From Oscarella lobularis (taxonomy: Eukaryota > Porifera > Homoscleromorpha > Homosclerophorida > Oscarellidae), in contig NC_089184.1 of NCBI RefSeq assembly GCF_947507565.1, forward strand, positions 1,364,001 to 1,428,000: 64,000 nt of DNA, written 5' to 3'. Below the pieces are notes generated by a model, which saw nothing but the letters and a program-made list of their open reading frames with translations, was not told where the DNA came from and made no database searches. Numbering within the stretch: position 1 is the first letter of the stretch; the number at the start of each line of letters is the position of its first letter. Position numbers and translations under genes: made by a program. Below, in pieces: positions 1-15,348 of this stretch.

Positions 1-38
1 TCACATTTCGCTGGTTTTTTGCTACAAGAACTGTCGCC

Positions 39-3899
<3,861 letters not shown>

Positions 3900-3987
3900 C
3901 CAACTTCGGAGGACACGAATAGTAGTACTGCTTGCTTACGTTATACGGGGCCTAAGCAGTTGGTGTCTTCTACCTTCTACAGTACGA

Positions 3988-5480
3988 ATGGCCTCTTCAA
4001 GTCTCTCATCTCGCGGTAGACCGTCGTGGATTGTGATCGGTCTTCTAATCGCCTCCATCGCTCTGGGCTATCTCTACTATTCCGTCTCGCTGTCCAAAAC
4101 AAAGCTCCAAGCGGAACTGTTGTCGCTGCGCGAAGCGAAGTCGTTGTCGGATCACACATTGGCCCATATTCGCGAACGGGTCGAACTGTCGAGGAAAGAA
4201 TATCGCGCGACGACCGAAAAATACGAACGCGAGCGCGTCGACGCGCAGCGATCTCGACAAGCATCCGAAGCGGAACTGAAGAGCAAACTTTCGCAGGCGA
4301 TAGGCGAAGTCGAAGAAAAGTCGAGTCGAATCGCCCAACTGAGCGATACACTCGAGCGACACGTAGATTTGATCGCCGATCTGCGCATTCGAAATACGAC
4401 GCTGAGCAGACGCCATGTGAGACAGACAGAAGGGGGACCCTCTCTTTCTCAAATCGTTGAAACTCGCTTTTCTTGATATCGTTTGCAGGAGATGCTTGCA
4501 GAAGAGCTGAAGACGGCTCAGAAGAGGTATACGGAGATCAAAGAGGAGCTGAACGAGAGAAATGTATTTGTGCAAGACATTACTCGTGAGGAGACGCCAC
4601 TGCTCTAAAGAGATGGTAACATAAGTTTTGCTGTAGAGGAGAAAGTGAGAATCACGCAGATGCTTCGCGATATAAAGGGAAAGTGTCAAACGGCCGTTGA
4701 ACAACTGTACGTGTTAACTCGTTATTTGTTTGATTATTGTTGAGGTTTATGTCTTGAAGGAACGAGTGCCATAAGCAGATGGAGGAGAACTTGAAGAACG
4801 CTGTGAGTAAGGAAACTGATATTTCCGACCCTGTAGATGGCAAGGAAACTGGAGAAAAGAAGGATGAACCTATGAAAGAGGAAAAGGAAGAAGTCGAAAA
4901 TACTGGGGGTGAGACGGTGCAACACGAGAATGACAAAACGGGCAATGAAGAAGCAGACTCGCTTGAGGCACAAATCAAGGCCTTGACTCAGACTGAAGAG
5001 AATGAAGCATCCAAGCTTGATTTGGAAAATAAGTTGATTGAAGAAGAAGAGGAAAAGGTCGCTTCAGAGGAAAAAATAGACGAAACGATGAAAGAAAACG
5101 CCGAAGTGGAGGAGCAACAGGCAGAGAAAAAGGAAATCGAAGAAATCAAGATGGAGGAGGAGGAAGAAAAGAAACAATTGGAAAATGCAGAGACTGAAGG
5201 CGATACACTAGCAAGGTTAGAAAAGGATATAGACGACGACGGAACTCAAGAGGGAGGCAAATTCAAAGAAGATCCAGGATATGAAGAAGAGGAAGAAGAA
5301 AACGACGCGGATAAAGAGGAAGAGGAGGAGACGCTATACGAGGATGAGGACGAGGACAAGGAAGAGAACGAGAACGAGGACGAGAACGAGAACGAGGATG
5401 AGAACGAGAACGAGGATGAGAACGAGAACGAGGATGTCAACGAGAACGAGGACAATGATTACGAGGAAGAACAAATTTAA
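3988..5480 (+). CDS. GOLM1/GOLM2-like type II Golgi membrane protein with acidic tail
   Basis: The start chosen is the ATG at 3988 (MASSSLSSRGRPSWIVIG). It gives a short cytosolic N-terminus and one signal-anchor helix (about residues 12-33). A long coiled coil follows, then a strongly acidic, disordered tail ending at 5480. This N-anchor/coiled-coil/acidic-lumenal architecture matches the Golgi membrane proteins GOLM1, GOLM2/CASC4 and GOLIM4, which cycle in the Golgi lumen. Four exons are inferred, with donors after about 4416, 4588 and 4707. The last exon starts near 4759 and carries a Glu/Lys-rich segment, then an Asn-Glu-Asp repeat built from a 12-24 bp unit at 5350-5460. It begins 88 bp after the CDC5L stop on the same strand. 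Sequence identity is weak in such coiled proteins, so the exact orthologue is uncertain. The topology is clear. Confidence 0.6.
5350..5460 (+). repeat. Coding tandem repeat (GAG AAC GAG GAC/T)n
   Basis: Imperfect 12-bp and 24-bp units encode repeated Glu-Asn-Glu-Asp near the C-terminus of the GOLM-like protein. Because the unit length is a multiple of three, the opposite strand and the +1 frame are also open and give Ser/Phe-rich and Arg/Thr-rich spurious ORFs. Confidence 0.9.
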
Positions 5481-5540
5481 TAACCCAAAACAATCCCATG
5501 CTGCATGTAGTGAAAAGGTTGGTTCTTCTGCTGTTGCTGC

Positions 5541-6853
5541 TTAGGAGAACGCTGCGACAGCCGCTTCAGCCTGTTCCGTCTCGCCGTCCTCTTCGCCGTC
5601 CTCTTCGCCATCGGACACGTCGACGTCATCACATGGTTCAGGTGTTTTGGCGTCCGCGTGCTTTGCTCGGTACTTTGTGTCGTCGAACACCCGTAAGTGG
5701 AGCTGCAATAGTAAAATAACCACTACTCCCCCTCCAAAAGCGTTTTCCTTACGTTGAGATGCATATTCACTTCCGAGCCTCGGCTCAAATAAGGAAAATT
5801 GCCCCCTGATTTCAGGTGAGCTCGTTTTGCATTCGGATAGCATTTGTAGAGGTCTTCTTTGACAGAAGCCGTCAGCGCAGAATCGTCAAACACCTGAAAA
5901 CGAAAAAAAATCAAAACTCCGTTGACTAACAAAACGACACTGACATCCATAATGGTTATTGAGACGTCACGAAGCTTCTGCGGCTCGACGTACGCACTCG
6001 TACAATTGAGAGTCATCCGAGAGGCAAGTTGTGACCGTTCAAGATTCTCAAGCTAATATATAAATAAATGTTCAGCGTTTCTTTGATTGAAGTTTCAAAT
6101 TAGAAGTCCCAACGTACTCGCTCAACAATGAAGTCAGTCGAGTCGGTAATGAGTGGCTCCGTCTCGTGGCTGGGCATATTGCTAAGAATCATTCGTTTGA
6201 GCACAAACGACGGCATCGCCCAGAAACTGTCGAAAAAAGTTCGATAAAAAAAAAGAATGCCAGGCAAATCCAGCAAATCCCCGGCCTACAATGTGGACGA
6301 GACTTTTCGTCGAAAGACGGTGGTGTCGCTGAACGCATTACAGAGAAAAAGCGACTCGACGCGCGGACTCTTGTACGTATACTCGGCGAATTTCTGAGCG
6401 AGAAAACCGCCCAGCGACGCCCCAAAGATATGAACCTTGAGAAAAACTCGCGGATGCCATAATATGGAGCAACGCTCACGCTAGAGGACCTTATCGAATT
6501 GGAGGTGATCCAACAGCTGACGAAAGCTGCGGCACCATTCGTCGTGTTTCCAAATGGGCGGATAATCGACGGCGACGACGCGATAGCCGTACGCCGACAA
6601 GCCGAGAAGTTGCTTGTAGAACGTGTCCGCCGTTCCGCTCGCCGGCGCTAGGCAAATGAGCGGACAGCGCACCGATTTCGGACCCGTGTCGTAGACGAGC
6701 CACGGGTGCTCGCTGTTCGGATCCAAGGTGAGCTAGGACGAAAATAAAGGCGAGTGTTCGAGTGCGAGCGCGCGAAGAGCGATTTCGTACTCGCTGCAAG
6801 GGAATGGAGCGTCGGAAACTCGTGTATTCCTCTGATCTGCTCAGAGCCGACAT
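5541..6853 (-). CDS. SPG21: Maspardin (SPG21/ACP33), alpha/beta-hydrolase-fold endosomal protein
   Basis: The first exon starts at ATG 6853-6851 and reads [15 protein letters not shown], aligning with the human start region. The next exon gives [19 protein letters not shown] and [21 protein letters not shown] later exon carries [20 protein letters not shown], containing the degenerate nucleophile elbow GASLGG typical of maspardin. The C-terminal exons read [20 protein letters not shown] and [37 protein letters not shown] in part, then an acidic tail, with stop TAA at 5541-5543. Maspardin binds CD4 and Rab7 and acts in endosomal sorting; human loss causes Mast syndrome. Its 3' end converges on the GOLM-like gene (61 bp apart). 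Its start lies 55 bp from the NDUFS4 start on the other strand, so the two should share one promoter region. Identification is secure. Confidence 0.93.
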
Positions 6854-6908
6854 GAAAAAAAGGAACTGCGTTCGTCTCCGGGACACTGTTTGGTTGTACG
6901 GGTTTGCG
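6854..6908. promoter_or_regulatory. Shared bidirectional promoter region SPG21/NDUFS4
   Basis: Only 55 bp separate the two divergent start codons. No TATA box is evident. Any core promoter must sit here or inside the first exons of both genes. This is inferred from gene geometry, not from a recognised motif. Confidence 0.55.
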
Positions 6909-7509
6909 ATGGCCGCTGGTGTTGTTCGTCTCTTTCGTCTCGTTTCGACGCCCGGCGCTCTGCTGGGTGGTGTCAGACGCGTCAACACGGCTCTCTCGGA
7001 GACGACGAAGAAGGCGAACCTGGTCGAGGTCCCCGAAGAGGCGACGGGACAAATAAGCCCGTTGACGGGATTTCCCGACGAGCACATGCGCCGAGTCGTC
7101 CGAATCTACTCGCCGTCGAAGAACGCGATGCAATCGGGAACGAATGCGGCTCGCGGTTGGCGTCTCGAATTCGACAATCAGCAGCGATGGGAGAATCCTC
7201 TCATGGGATGGGCGTCAAGGCGAGTAGAATGTCGAGAGCTCAGATTTAAAAAATGAAGAAAACGTACCCCTTTTTTGCAGTGCTGATCCCATTTCAAATC
7301 TCCACATCGACTTCGATACACAAGAAGAGGCGATTTGCTTTGCAGAGAAAAACGGTAGAAGAAGCATTTCTCATATTGACGTCGTGTTCGAATGAGTTTT
7401 CTAAGGGTGGATGTATGAAGTGGACAAGGCTCGAGCGCCGACACCCAAACAAAAGTCGTACGGTGCCAACTTTTCATGGAACAAAAGAACGAGGGTGCCC
7501 ACAAAATAG
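6909..7509 (+). CDS. NDUFS4: NDUFS4, accessory 18 kDa subunit of mitochondrial complex I
   Basis: The chosen start (ATG 6909, [16 protein letters not shown]) gives an Arg-rich mitochondrial presequence. The mature part shows [47 protein letters not shown] and, after two introns, [17 protein letters not shown] with stop TAG 7507-7509. These are the diagnostic NDUFS4 blocks. Exon 1 ends at 7219 and the next exon starts at 7281. Joining them in frame requires a GC donor (GCGAGT), because the only nearby GT donor creates an immediate TGA. NDUFS4 stabilises the N-module of complex I in the inner mitochondrial membrane. It is transcribed away from SPG21, with 55 bp between the start codons. Confidence 0.95.
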
Positions 7510-7623
7510 AACGAAAAAACAAACATGCCGCATGACAGAAAAAAAGGCAAGTGATGAATCTGTGTAAAAAAGTAAATAAGCAAACAGTTCACACTGAGAA
7601 GGACGATAAACGAGGAATGTTGT

Positions 7624-10600
7624 TAGTAGACCCATCCAATCCTTTTCTCTGCGGCCAATTTTTCCGACTTGGGTCCTTGGGGTCCTACTTGATCCATGCT
7701 AATGGGCTTGAATCCCAGTTTTAAGGCGGGAGAATCGGGACTGAGTTTAGTGAAGTCAAACGATTCTGGGTCAGTAAATTTGGGATCGGTTAGCATCGAG
7801 TGCTGATCTTTTCCCTCAGCTTGCCACTGTGGGAAAAAACTGGCATTTTAATTAAGATAATGGTATTTTAATTGAATCCCATGCCTGTTGGAATGTGACT
7901 GGTTTTTGTGTGGGCGGAAAAGTGATGTTGCCCTTGTCCGTTGTGCTCCAGTAGACGTTGCTGTCTACTGTCATATTCTGAAAGCCTGTGGGCATGGTAG
8001 TGCCAAGAGCCGTTCCGTTTTGAATGTACACCTAGGACATAGAAACGGGCTTGTCACGGATAAGGTTTTTAGAATAAGGAATCGCGTCACTATGTTTCTC
8101 ATGAACGTAAACGAGCTAAACGATCCCTGATCTCGTCCCGGAGGATGCTGCGAGGATCTCACAGCCACTTCGAGACTATTGATAAGGAAAATGTCAATTG
8201 GTAGTACAGTACTTTGAATGGGAGTTTCTGACCAGCCTCCTTCTCCAGCGCAGCTAACGTGATGGGGAAAAGCGATAACGTTGTTTTGAAATAAGTTATT
8301 CTCTCCGTAATGCTTGAGAGTGGAGAAAGAACTGGTATACTTACGTACGTACGAGAGTGGGATTCTTGTCGGTTACCTGATGAATTCCGGCTGATTTAGT
8401 GTGGTATCTGCCCGTTAGCAAAATAGAAAGATGTTCGCAGCATTGACCGAAGATGTACTTACGCGATATTATTTTGAATAGTGATATTGCTACTCCCTTC
8501 GTCTGTGTACCATCCCCACCCGCCGTAATTGTAGCTGACCACGCTGTAGCACAAATTATTGTCCAGCTAACGACATAGAAAAAAATTCGTCCTTAGTCTG
8601 ACAATTAGGGGACCTCGAGTGTCAATACCATTGACCCGGCTTGCTTTCCCAGAGAATAGATGCAGCCCATGTCGCTTAGCACGCCTTTTCCGATGTTGTA
8701 GATCTCGTTGAATCCGAGATAATTAGAATACGTGCTCGTGTCGGCGTATCTGTGCAAGCAGTTCGCCTCTGACGATAGGATTTGGTCACAGTCGCGAGGC
8801 ATAGACTGATTACCCCCATGTCCACCCAATAGATATCCCCGTGTAGTTGAAATCGTGGATGAGATTGTGGGTTAAAGTATTATTGCCGGACTCTTGTAGC
8901 AGAATACCGCATCCCTGACCCAACGTTTCATAAAAAAAAACCGTACGAGCGAAAACGGATATTTACCATCTGATAGAAGTGTCCTCCGTCTTCCAAGATG
9001 GAATTTGTGATTGTTATCTGGCTGGTCATTTGATTTGCGTCGCTGACCACACCGTGAACAGCTAGGCCCCCCAAACTGTTTCATAGAGGAGACCGACGTT
9101 TTTGTTTCATTGTACCTTGAGCAACTCGAATTCCGCCCGCAGCGGAGTCGTAGACATGCGAATTGTTTACCGTGACGTACGACGATCCCTTGGACGGTGT
9201 AAAGAAACGCGAAATGATTCCACCTGAACCTTACCCCGTTGATCCACAGTGCATAGCCTCCCGTGTGCGCCAATGTAACCCCGTCAAGCGTCCAGTAACT
9301 ATAGTAGACGATTTATTCATAAAAGGTCGCTCGTCCGTATCGTAACGCTATTACCGAGCGCATTGCAAATTGATAGTTGCCGTTGTAAGAAAGCTTGCAG
9401 ATTGGTCGTCACAGCGACCTGCGAAGCAAACCGACGTGTCTACGGCGCTATACATGAAATTTATATTCCTGCCACAAGTGCACGTCAGTGTCGTTCGAGC
9501 ATGATAGAAAAACGTAGAGCATACATGAAATTGATATATTGGACGTAGTTTCCACTGGTAGCATTGCCATTAGAAGTGAGTATTTGCGTAATTGTGGGGA
9601 TGACCTATAAAAAACGTTCGGTATTTGACAGCGTGTCTAAGTCTTTCACAACCCTACCACTGGCATTTTAGTGAGATCTTCATTTGGATAGGAGTGATAG
9701 GTCAACATATGAGATGTCCTGTAAAAGAGCACATTAGAATTTTTCTCACTTTGTCTCCGACTTGCCTGTCATAGTAGAAAGTTCCCGGTTGAAGCATTTC
9801 GTAAATATTTTGCAAATAGAAACGATTGCCGCTAGCGGCGCCAGTAAATTGAGACGTAGTCGGATTTTGGAGATAGATAGTATTGTTATTCGAGTAGATT
9901 GCCTTGACTTGGTGAACCGACGCCGTCCTGCAGCCAAAATAGTCTTTCTCTTACATAAGATAAATAGGCAGCAGATTACCAGCTGTGATAGACCACTGCC
10001 TGAATTGCTTGAACATCGTGGTAGTCACTTTTGACCTATACAATGCCCACAACATAAAGTTTTATCTAAATGGTATGAGGTGCGTACCTGCCCTGGCTGA
10101 AAGACTATGAAATCGTCTACTAGATACGGCTGTTGAGGTCGTTTGTTGTTGAGAGGATACGAAAACTGAACTGTTCAAAAGTCAATAACCAGAGATTTGA
10201 AGTACGTCTCCCTTTCAACCTCCTTCGTTTCTTTCTCCAATTTTCACGTAGTGCATCATCGGCGTATGCGCCATTTCTCGTCGTTCCCCATCAACCCACA
10301 ATTGATAAAATGGCCTATCAAGAGCATCGATGCATCGTTTAGGAGGTGAGAGTCTCCCAACTTTGTTCCTTCAGGGAGAGTGGTCGTCCAGACGCCGCCG
10401 CTCTGCTTCCACCCGCTCACGACTTTGCCTCCAACGATATTAGCTTTCTACAAACAAAGGTAAGATACACGATTGTTTTCTTCTAAAAAGTGCCTGTCCG
10501 TACAGCATCTGCAGATGCTGACTGAAACGTGATTGGCGTCGTCTCGCCTCCTGACACGCTCGCGTCAAACGTGACCGTTGCATCGTTATTTGCATCGTAC

Positions 10601-10824
10601 ATTCCTGCCTGGAAGATGACGTCAACAGGGCCGTGCAGAGTTCCGCCGTGAGCTTTCTTCAGATCTCGGATGCCTTGCAAAGATCTGGAGAGCGACTTCC
10701 ATGGCTGGTCAGCACTTCCAGTATTGGAATCGTTTCCATTTGGAGACAAATGGAATGTGGTGGTCTGAGCTGAAATGCAGCGAGCAGCTGTGAGTATGCT
10801 GAGCAGCAGAGGGAGGAGCTTCAT
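7624..10824 (-). CDS. Secreted right-handed parallel beta-helix protein (pectate-lyase-like fold), many exons
   Basis: The start at ATG 10824-10822 gives a signal peptide (MKLLPLLLSILTAARCISAQ). Next comes a mature N-terminus with FHLSPNGNDSNTGSADQPWKS, the usual opening of DUF1565/PbH1 beta-helix proteins. Downstream exons read NYGGWGWYTDEGSSNITIQ and YLGFNEIYNIGKGVLSDMGC, matching beta-helix coils. The last exon ends FDFTKLSPDSPALKLGFKPI and KLAAEKRIGWVY, with stop TAA at 7624-7626. The closing SPDSPALKLGFKPI motif is typical of bacterial extracellular right-handed beta-helix proteins. Such proteins bind or cleave acidic polysaccharides, but no catalytic residues can be assigned here, so activity is unknown. 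About a dozen short introns show it is a resident eukaryotic gene. Its start is 57 bp from the LYAR start on the opposite strand. Confidence 0.75.
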
Positions 10825-10881
10825 GTCTGGGGTCACGTTTTCGCGAGGTATACTAACGTACGTTAGACGACGACGCCGAGC
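10825..10881. promoter_or_regulatory. Shared bidirectional promoter region, beta-helix gene/LYAR
   Basis: There are 57 bp between divergent start codons. The interval includes CGAGGTATACTAACGTACG, with no clear TATA box. The assignment rests on gene geometry. Confidence 0.5.
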
Positions 10882-11981
10882 ATGGTCTTTTTTACGTGCA
10901 ACGCTTGCGGTCAATCGGTGAAAAAGAATCAGGTGGAAAAGCACTACAGAACGGAATGTCCGAACTGTGAATATCTCTCCTGCTTGGACTGTGGAACGGA
11001 TTTCTACGGAGATGACTACGTCCAGCACACGAGCTGCGTATCCGAAGCGCAAAAATATCAAGGAAAGCTATACAAAATGCCAGAGGGCGGCGTCTCAAAA
11101 GGAGAAAGAAAGCAGAAACAGTGGTTAGAGGTACAGTTCAGAGGGTAAAACCAATGGCGGTAGTAAATTGATTAATTATATTTTATAGCGCGTATCGTCT
11201 ATTACTTGCGCGAGCCCCCGGCTGCAGAATCTATTAGATAGGCTTTCAACTTTTGCTAATATACCCCGAAAAGAAGCTAAATTTCAAGTAAGGCTACTTG
11301 CTACCCTTGTATATGGTTTCATATTTGGGACGAGTAGAATTTTGCAAAAAATAGTCTGAAGATTTACGATCGAGAAACTCTTCAGGAATTGTGGAGAGTC
11401 TTTTCGGCAGCCAATGACACCACTCAAGTAGAAAGAGCACATGCAACGTCTGAAACCCGAGTACTTCTTTTCTTAGGTAGCTGCCGCTGCTGCTTCTATT
11501 ACGGAATCGAGCAAAGACGAGAAAAAGAAAGGACGGAAGCGAAAAACTCATGAAACCGGCGAAGAAACGGACAGCAAGAGACCAGATTTAGATACAGAAG
11601 ACGTGGCTGATGAGAAAAGTCCTCCAGGTACAGTAGAGCAAATCACCGCTCATTTTGTGAGAACCAACCAATAGCTACATGATTTCTAAAATTAATTGCA
11701 CGTAGCGAACTCCTCAAAGTTTCGTTGGTCCAAGGCAATTGTCAGCGTTCTTCAGCAGACCGAAGATCATACTTTGCCGGTGAAGAAACTGAGGAAAAAA
11801 GTAACGTCTTCGACTCTCTAGGGTGTCTACAGTATGTATTCGTTGTGCTCAGGTCTTGGCTGAATTTCGACATAGAACAGGAGCCGAAATGACGAAAAAA
11901 GATCAGATTGAACTATTCATGAGGAAACTGGGAAAGACGAAAAAACTCAGAGTGGAAAAAAATCAAGTCATGCTTAATTAG
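10882..11981 (+). CDS. LYAR: LYAR, nucleolar zinc-finger cell-growth regulator
   Basis: The N-terminus MVFFTCNACGQSVKKNQVEK starts two LYAR-type C2HC zinc fingers (CNAC...H...C, then CPNCEYLSCLDCGTDFYGDDY and CVSE). A lysine-rich nucleolar segment spans exons near 11480-11640. The C-terminus, SKFRWSKAIVSVLQQTEDHT followed by LPVKKLRKKVLAEFRHRTG, matches the conserved LYAR C-terminal domain, and stop TAG is at 11979-11981. LYAR acts in the nucleolus in rRNA transcription and pre-rRNA processing, and as a DNA-binding regulator. Five or so exons are visible with short introns. It converges on NSMCE4 with 197 bp between stops. Confidence 0.93.
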
Positions 11982-12178
11982 ATCACTAACAATTGAGCAT
12001 CTTATCTTAATCTATCAACTCAAAAAACACGTCTGAGATCTTGCCCTATGATCAGCTGAATTGTTCAGCAACATCAATGACGAGGCGGAATGAGAGGTTC
12101 TTTCAAATCAAAAGCCTCTTTTAGCTCCTAGAAACGTGAACGCAAGTCAAGTCTCGGACGAAATTGCAAGGAATACGT

Positions 12179-13531
12179 TCAATTAACCCGCCATTTCTTC
12201 ATAGTTAGAGTCACAATTGCCTGTTTCTTGGTGTGCACGGCGCCGTTGGAATCCTCTTCTGGCAGGGCTGCAAAGAAAAGAAGTTTGGATTATCAATGAT
12301 GTTGGTTGGAGCCACTCTATTAAGTTCTTACTTAGCCAAGGAAACAGGGGATAATCTTCGGTCTCAATGATGGCAACTTGACCTTCCTAAAGACGAAACT
12401 TTGTGATGTGAATCGGCCTAATGCTGAGGTGAGCTTACTTTGACAAGAAAAGAGAGATGAAACAAATTTTCAATAGTTCTTGTAAAGGAGTCGGGATCAA
12501 GAACAAATTGCCAATAAGAGACAATGCCTATTACATTACGCGAGAATGCTACTGTACTACAGGTATCGGAAATGAATCTAACCGTCATTGTCCCTGAGAA
12601 GGTCAAGTAAAACTCCGTGGATCCGCTCAACTTCTCTCGTCGTACCTTCTATTTGCTCTTCTTCTCCTCGTGCAACCTATCACAGTCACGATCAGTACAA
12701 TATCAGAGACTCCTTTCTAATGGGTCACCTGAGTCGGAACAGTTTTCTGACTACTATCGGGCATCGAACCAATCCTCTGCTTCCTCTCTCTGTTCTTTGC
12801 CGCTGGAGGAGGGGGAACGTCCAGTGAACCGTATCTTGACAAAAAAACCAATGGGCCATAATATAATTATAATTTTTAATTACAGATGTGTCATGGCAGG
12901 AACTGGGTACGAAAATTCTTCAACTTTCTTGCCCAGGGCAAGCCAATCGAAGCTTCCATCCCGTCCATTCTCCTCCTCATTATCATCGTCGAGTCGGTCA
13001 CCATAGCGACTAATCTAAAAATAATTTTATTTATTTATTTATTTTTAATTAGAGCGGCGCCCTGTACCAATTTCTCGGCGAATACGCTTGGGTCAAACGT
13101 ATAGGGACCCGTCTTGATCTCGTCTAGTCGCTCGCCGGCGTAATTTGTGACGACCTTCAGCGCTTGCGCGTCCAAACAGGAGGCTCGAGTGTCTCGGACT
13201 AACGTGCGTTCTCGTTGAAAAACGCCACCGTTTTGCGTCGTCTTTACCTTTTGTGAATAGATCGCTGATGTCTGAGAGAGCATTTTCGATGCCCCGTGCC
13301 TCTGGACGTGTGTAATCTTGACGAGTTTCTGCGATTTTCCGTCGCGCGTTAGGGCGAGACGAGAGGTTTTAGAGCTTTACCCGGTCGGGAAAGGTCCGAA
13401 AGGACGTTTCGATACTTCCTGCTCATGAGGCGACGGTTCGACGGGCTTGCCCATTCGTCGTTTTCTCTAGCTTCTGCCGCTTCTGCCGCTTCTGCTGCTT
13501 CTGCCGCTTCTGCCAGCCCCGCTTCTGCCAT
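12179..13531 (-). CDS. NSMCE4A: NSMCE4, Nse4 kleisin subunit of the SMC5/6 complex
   Basis: The first exon (ATG 13531-13529) encodes an Ala/Glu repeat and then [20 protein letters not shown], aligning with the Nse4 N-terminal kleisin region. The next exon carries [20 protein letters not shown] and [11 protein letters not shown]. The strongest block is [20 protein letters not shown] plus LSFLVK, the conserved Nse4 C-terminal winged-helix domain that contacts SMC5. The last exon ends [17 protein letters not shown] and stops at TGA 12181-12179. This removes the short acidic C-terminus (EISEPVI-like) seen in vertebrates. Nse4 bridges the SMC5 and SMC6 heads in DNA repair and sumoylation. The gene lies downstream of the GPI-protein gene on the same strand, with a CA microsatellite between them. 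Confidence 0.85.
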
Positions 13532-13661
13532 CCTATGATCACGTGAACGGAGTGTCCCGAACGTGAGCGAACGCCCTGACGAACGAAACTTTATTCGGAT
13601 TTCTATCGACATAGAACAGAGCAGCAACAAGAAGAGTGCACGAAAAAGACGCGTCGCGACG

Positions 13662-13662
<1 letters not shown>

Positions 13663-13735
<73 letters not shown>
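13663..13735. repeat. (CA)n microsatellite, about 36 perfect units
   Basis: This is an uninterrupted CA/TG run of about 73 bp. It sits between the stop codon of the secreted helical protein (13743) and the start codon of NSMCE4 (13531), both on the minus strand. It is therefore in a 3' UTR or the NSMCE4 promoter. Apparent Thr-His or Cys-Val ORFs across it are artefacts. Confidence 0.98.
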
Positions 13736-13736
<1 letters not shown>

Positions 13737-13742
13737 GCAGCG

Positions 13743-15348
13743 TTAGCCTCTAATGAAGACCCCAGCGAACAGCGGCGCAAGTAAGGCCAGTAAAACGCTT
13801 CCAGTAATTCCAGCTGCTCTACCAACCAGCGGCGGTGGATTTGGCAGAGGTCCGAAAGACGACGATTGTCCGAGGTCTGGAGGTATGACGCCGCCGCCGC
13901 TGCACGTCGGCAGTCCTGGAAGTTCCTTCGGCGCAGCCTTTAGGGTAGCGTAAAGTTCTTGCAAAGTAGTGTCCCATTGATCGATGGGAAAATCAATGTT
14001 CAAGTCTGGTAGATTGATGTCGGGAAGTGAGGGCAAAGGGAGACTGGTAGGAAGACCGAGGTAATCCAGCGCTTTGTTGACGAGACTGCTGAATATACTC
14101 AGCCCGCCGAGAATGTCGCGAATGCTGGCGCAAGCCACATTGAAAGGAAGACAGAGCTGGTGGTTGAGAGCCGTCCAAATGGGTCTAATTATGACGTCCA
14201 GATTTTCAAAGCTTGGTAGGACGGAGTTGAGACTATTCGTTACAGCCGTCACAGCCGTAACGAAAGTGTTTGTGACATAAGACTTTGCCTTGCCGATGGC
14301 GTCATTGATCGGCCCGATGACCTCGACGCACGTGGACACGGACTCCTTGACGGGAGTGACGGACACTTGAAAAGGTGTGACGGCTGTTTCGAGCAATGAT
14401 TCGGCGTTTGAATCGTCTAAATTTGCTATGCAGTCTCGGACCTCTTGAATGGTTTCGGAAGCAACTTCCGCCGCGCCGTCTAACCATTCCAACAATTCGA
14501 TGGCGTATTCGACGTAATCGTCGAGTTTTTCCAATTTGGGACGAATGATCTGTGCCTTCGATTCGAGAGCGTTGGCTTTACTTTTGGCACTCGTGACGGC
14601 TTTTTCCATGGCAGTGACACCCGGTTTAATGGCGGAAAAGATCTTGCCGATGTAGGGAATGACGGAGAAAGCGCTCACGGCCGTTTTCAGACGCGTGATG
14701 TACCCGGACAGTTTGTTGATGTTAGCCCGCGCGCTGCGGATTTTATGAAGAGCGTCGATTATCGTTTCAAGGCCGGATTTGCTCTCTCGTAGCTCGTCTT
14801 CGCACGCTCGCGATTTGATTACCACGACGTCCAAGTCGGCAATGACCGCGTCCGCTTTCGCTACACGGAGAAAGGTGTCTCTATTAGGGATATAGGTACA
14901 GTACGGAGGCGGGGTCTATAGAGGCGGGGTCGCGCTGGCTTACAATTACTGTAACATCTTTCGACGATCACCCGCGGCTTAACCGCCCGTAGCGGGGCCG
15001 CCACTGATACCAGTAAGGTTTAGGGTTGGTGTACGGTTAGGTACGTACTGTACAGGGAAAAACGCTTTTTCTAAGTCTGCACTGGGCGTAATTAATTAAG
15101 ACGTTGAAAAGGTATACTACGGAGGCGTGCACTAAGAAAACCGGCAGAGCCTGAGAGGTACGCATATACCGCCTCCGTACATGATCTCGAATTAAGAAAT
15201 TGCTCGAAAACGTACGCGTGTCTCTCCTTTGGATTGCGTGGCAATGCGTTAGACTTGGCGCCGAATCGCCACCGGTTACGAAGAAAAATAGCAACGCAAC
15301 TGTCAAGACGTGCAATGCCTGTCGCTGCCGCCTTGGTCCGATATCCAT
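13743..15348 (-). CDS. Unrecognised secreted helical protein, probably GPI-anchored (2 exons, 397 aa)
   Basis: Exon 1 (15273-15348) encodes a signal peptide, MDIGPRRQRQALHVLTVALL then FFFVT. Exon 2 (13743-14860) completes a 397-residue protein. The junction is phase 1 and GT-AG, and the combined length is divisible by three, which supports the model. The body is mostly helical, with heptad-like stretches (residues about 30-150), short hydrophobic segments, two or three Cys residues, and a Pro-rich linker with GVIPPDLGQSSSFGPLPNPP. The C-terminus is hydrophobic (GSVLLALLAPLFAGVFI) after a small-residue stretch, as in GPI-anchor signals. No known domain is recognised. The 412 bp intron is the longest nearby and contains repeated GGAGGCGGGGTC motifs. 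Function is unknown; a cell-surface or matrix role is only inferred from topology. Confidence 0.65.

Noticed and set aside
5246-5544. Ser/Phe-rich minus ORF and Arg/Thr-rich plus ORF
   Set aside because: They are shadows of the acidic repeat tail of the GOLM-like protein.
13539-13784. ORFs reading Cys-Val or Thr-His repeats over the CA microsatellite
   Set aside because: They are translations of a simple dinucleotide run and have no start or splice support.
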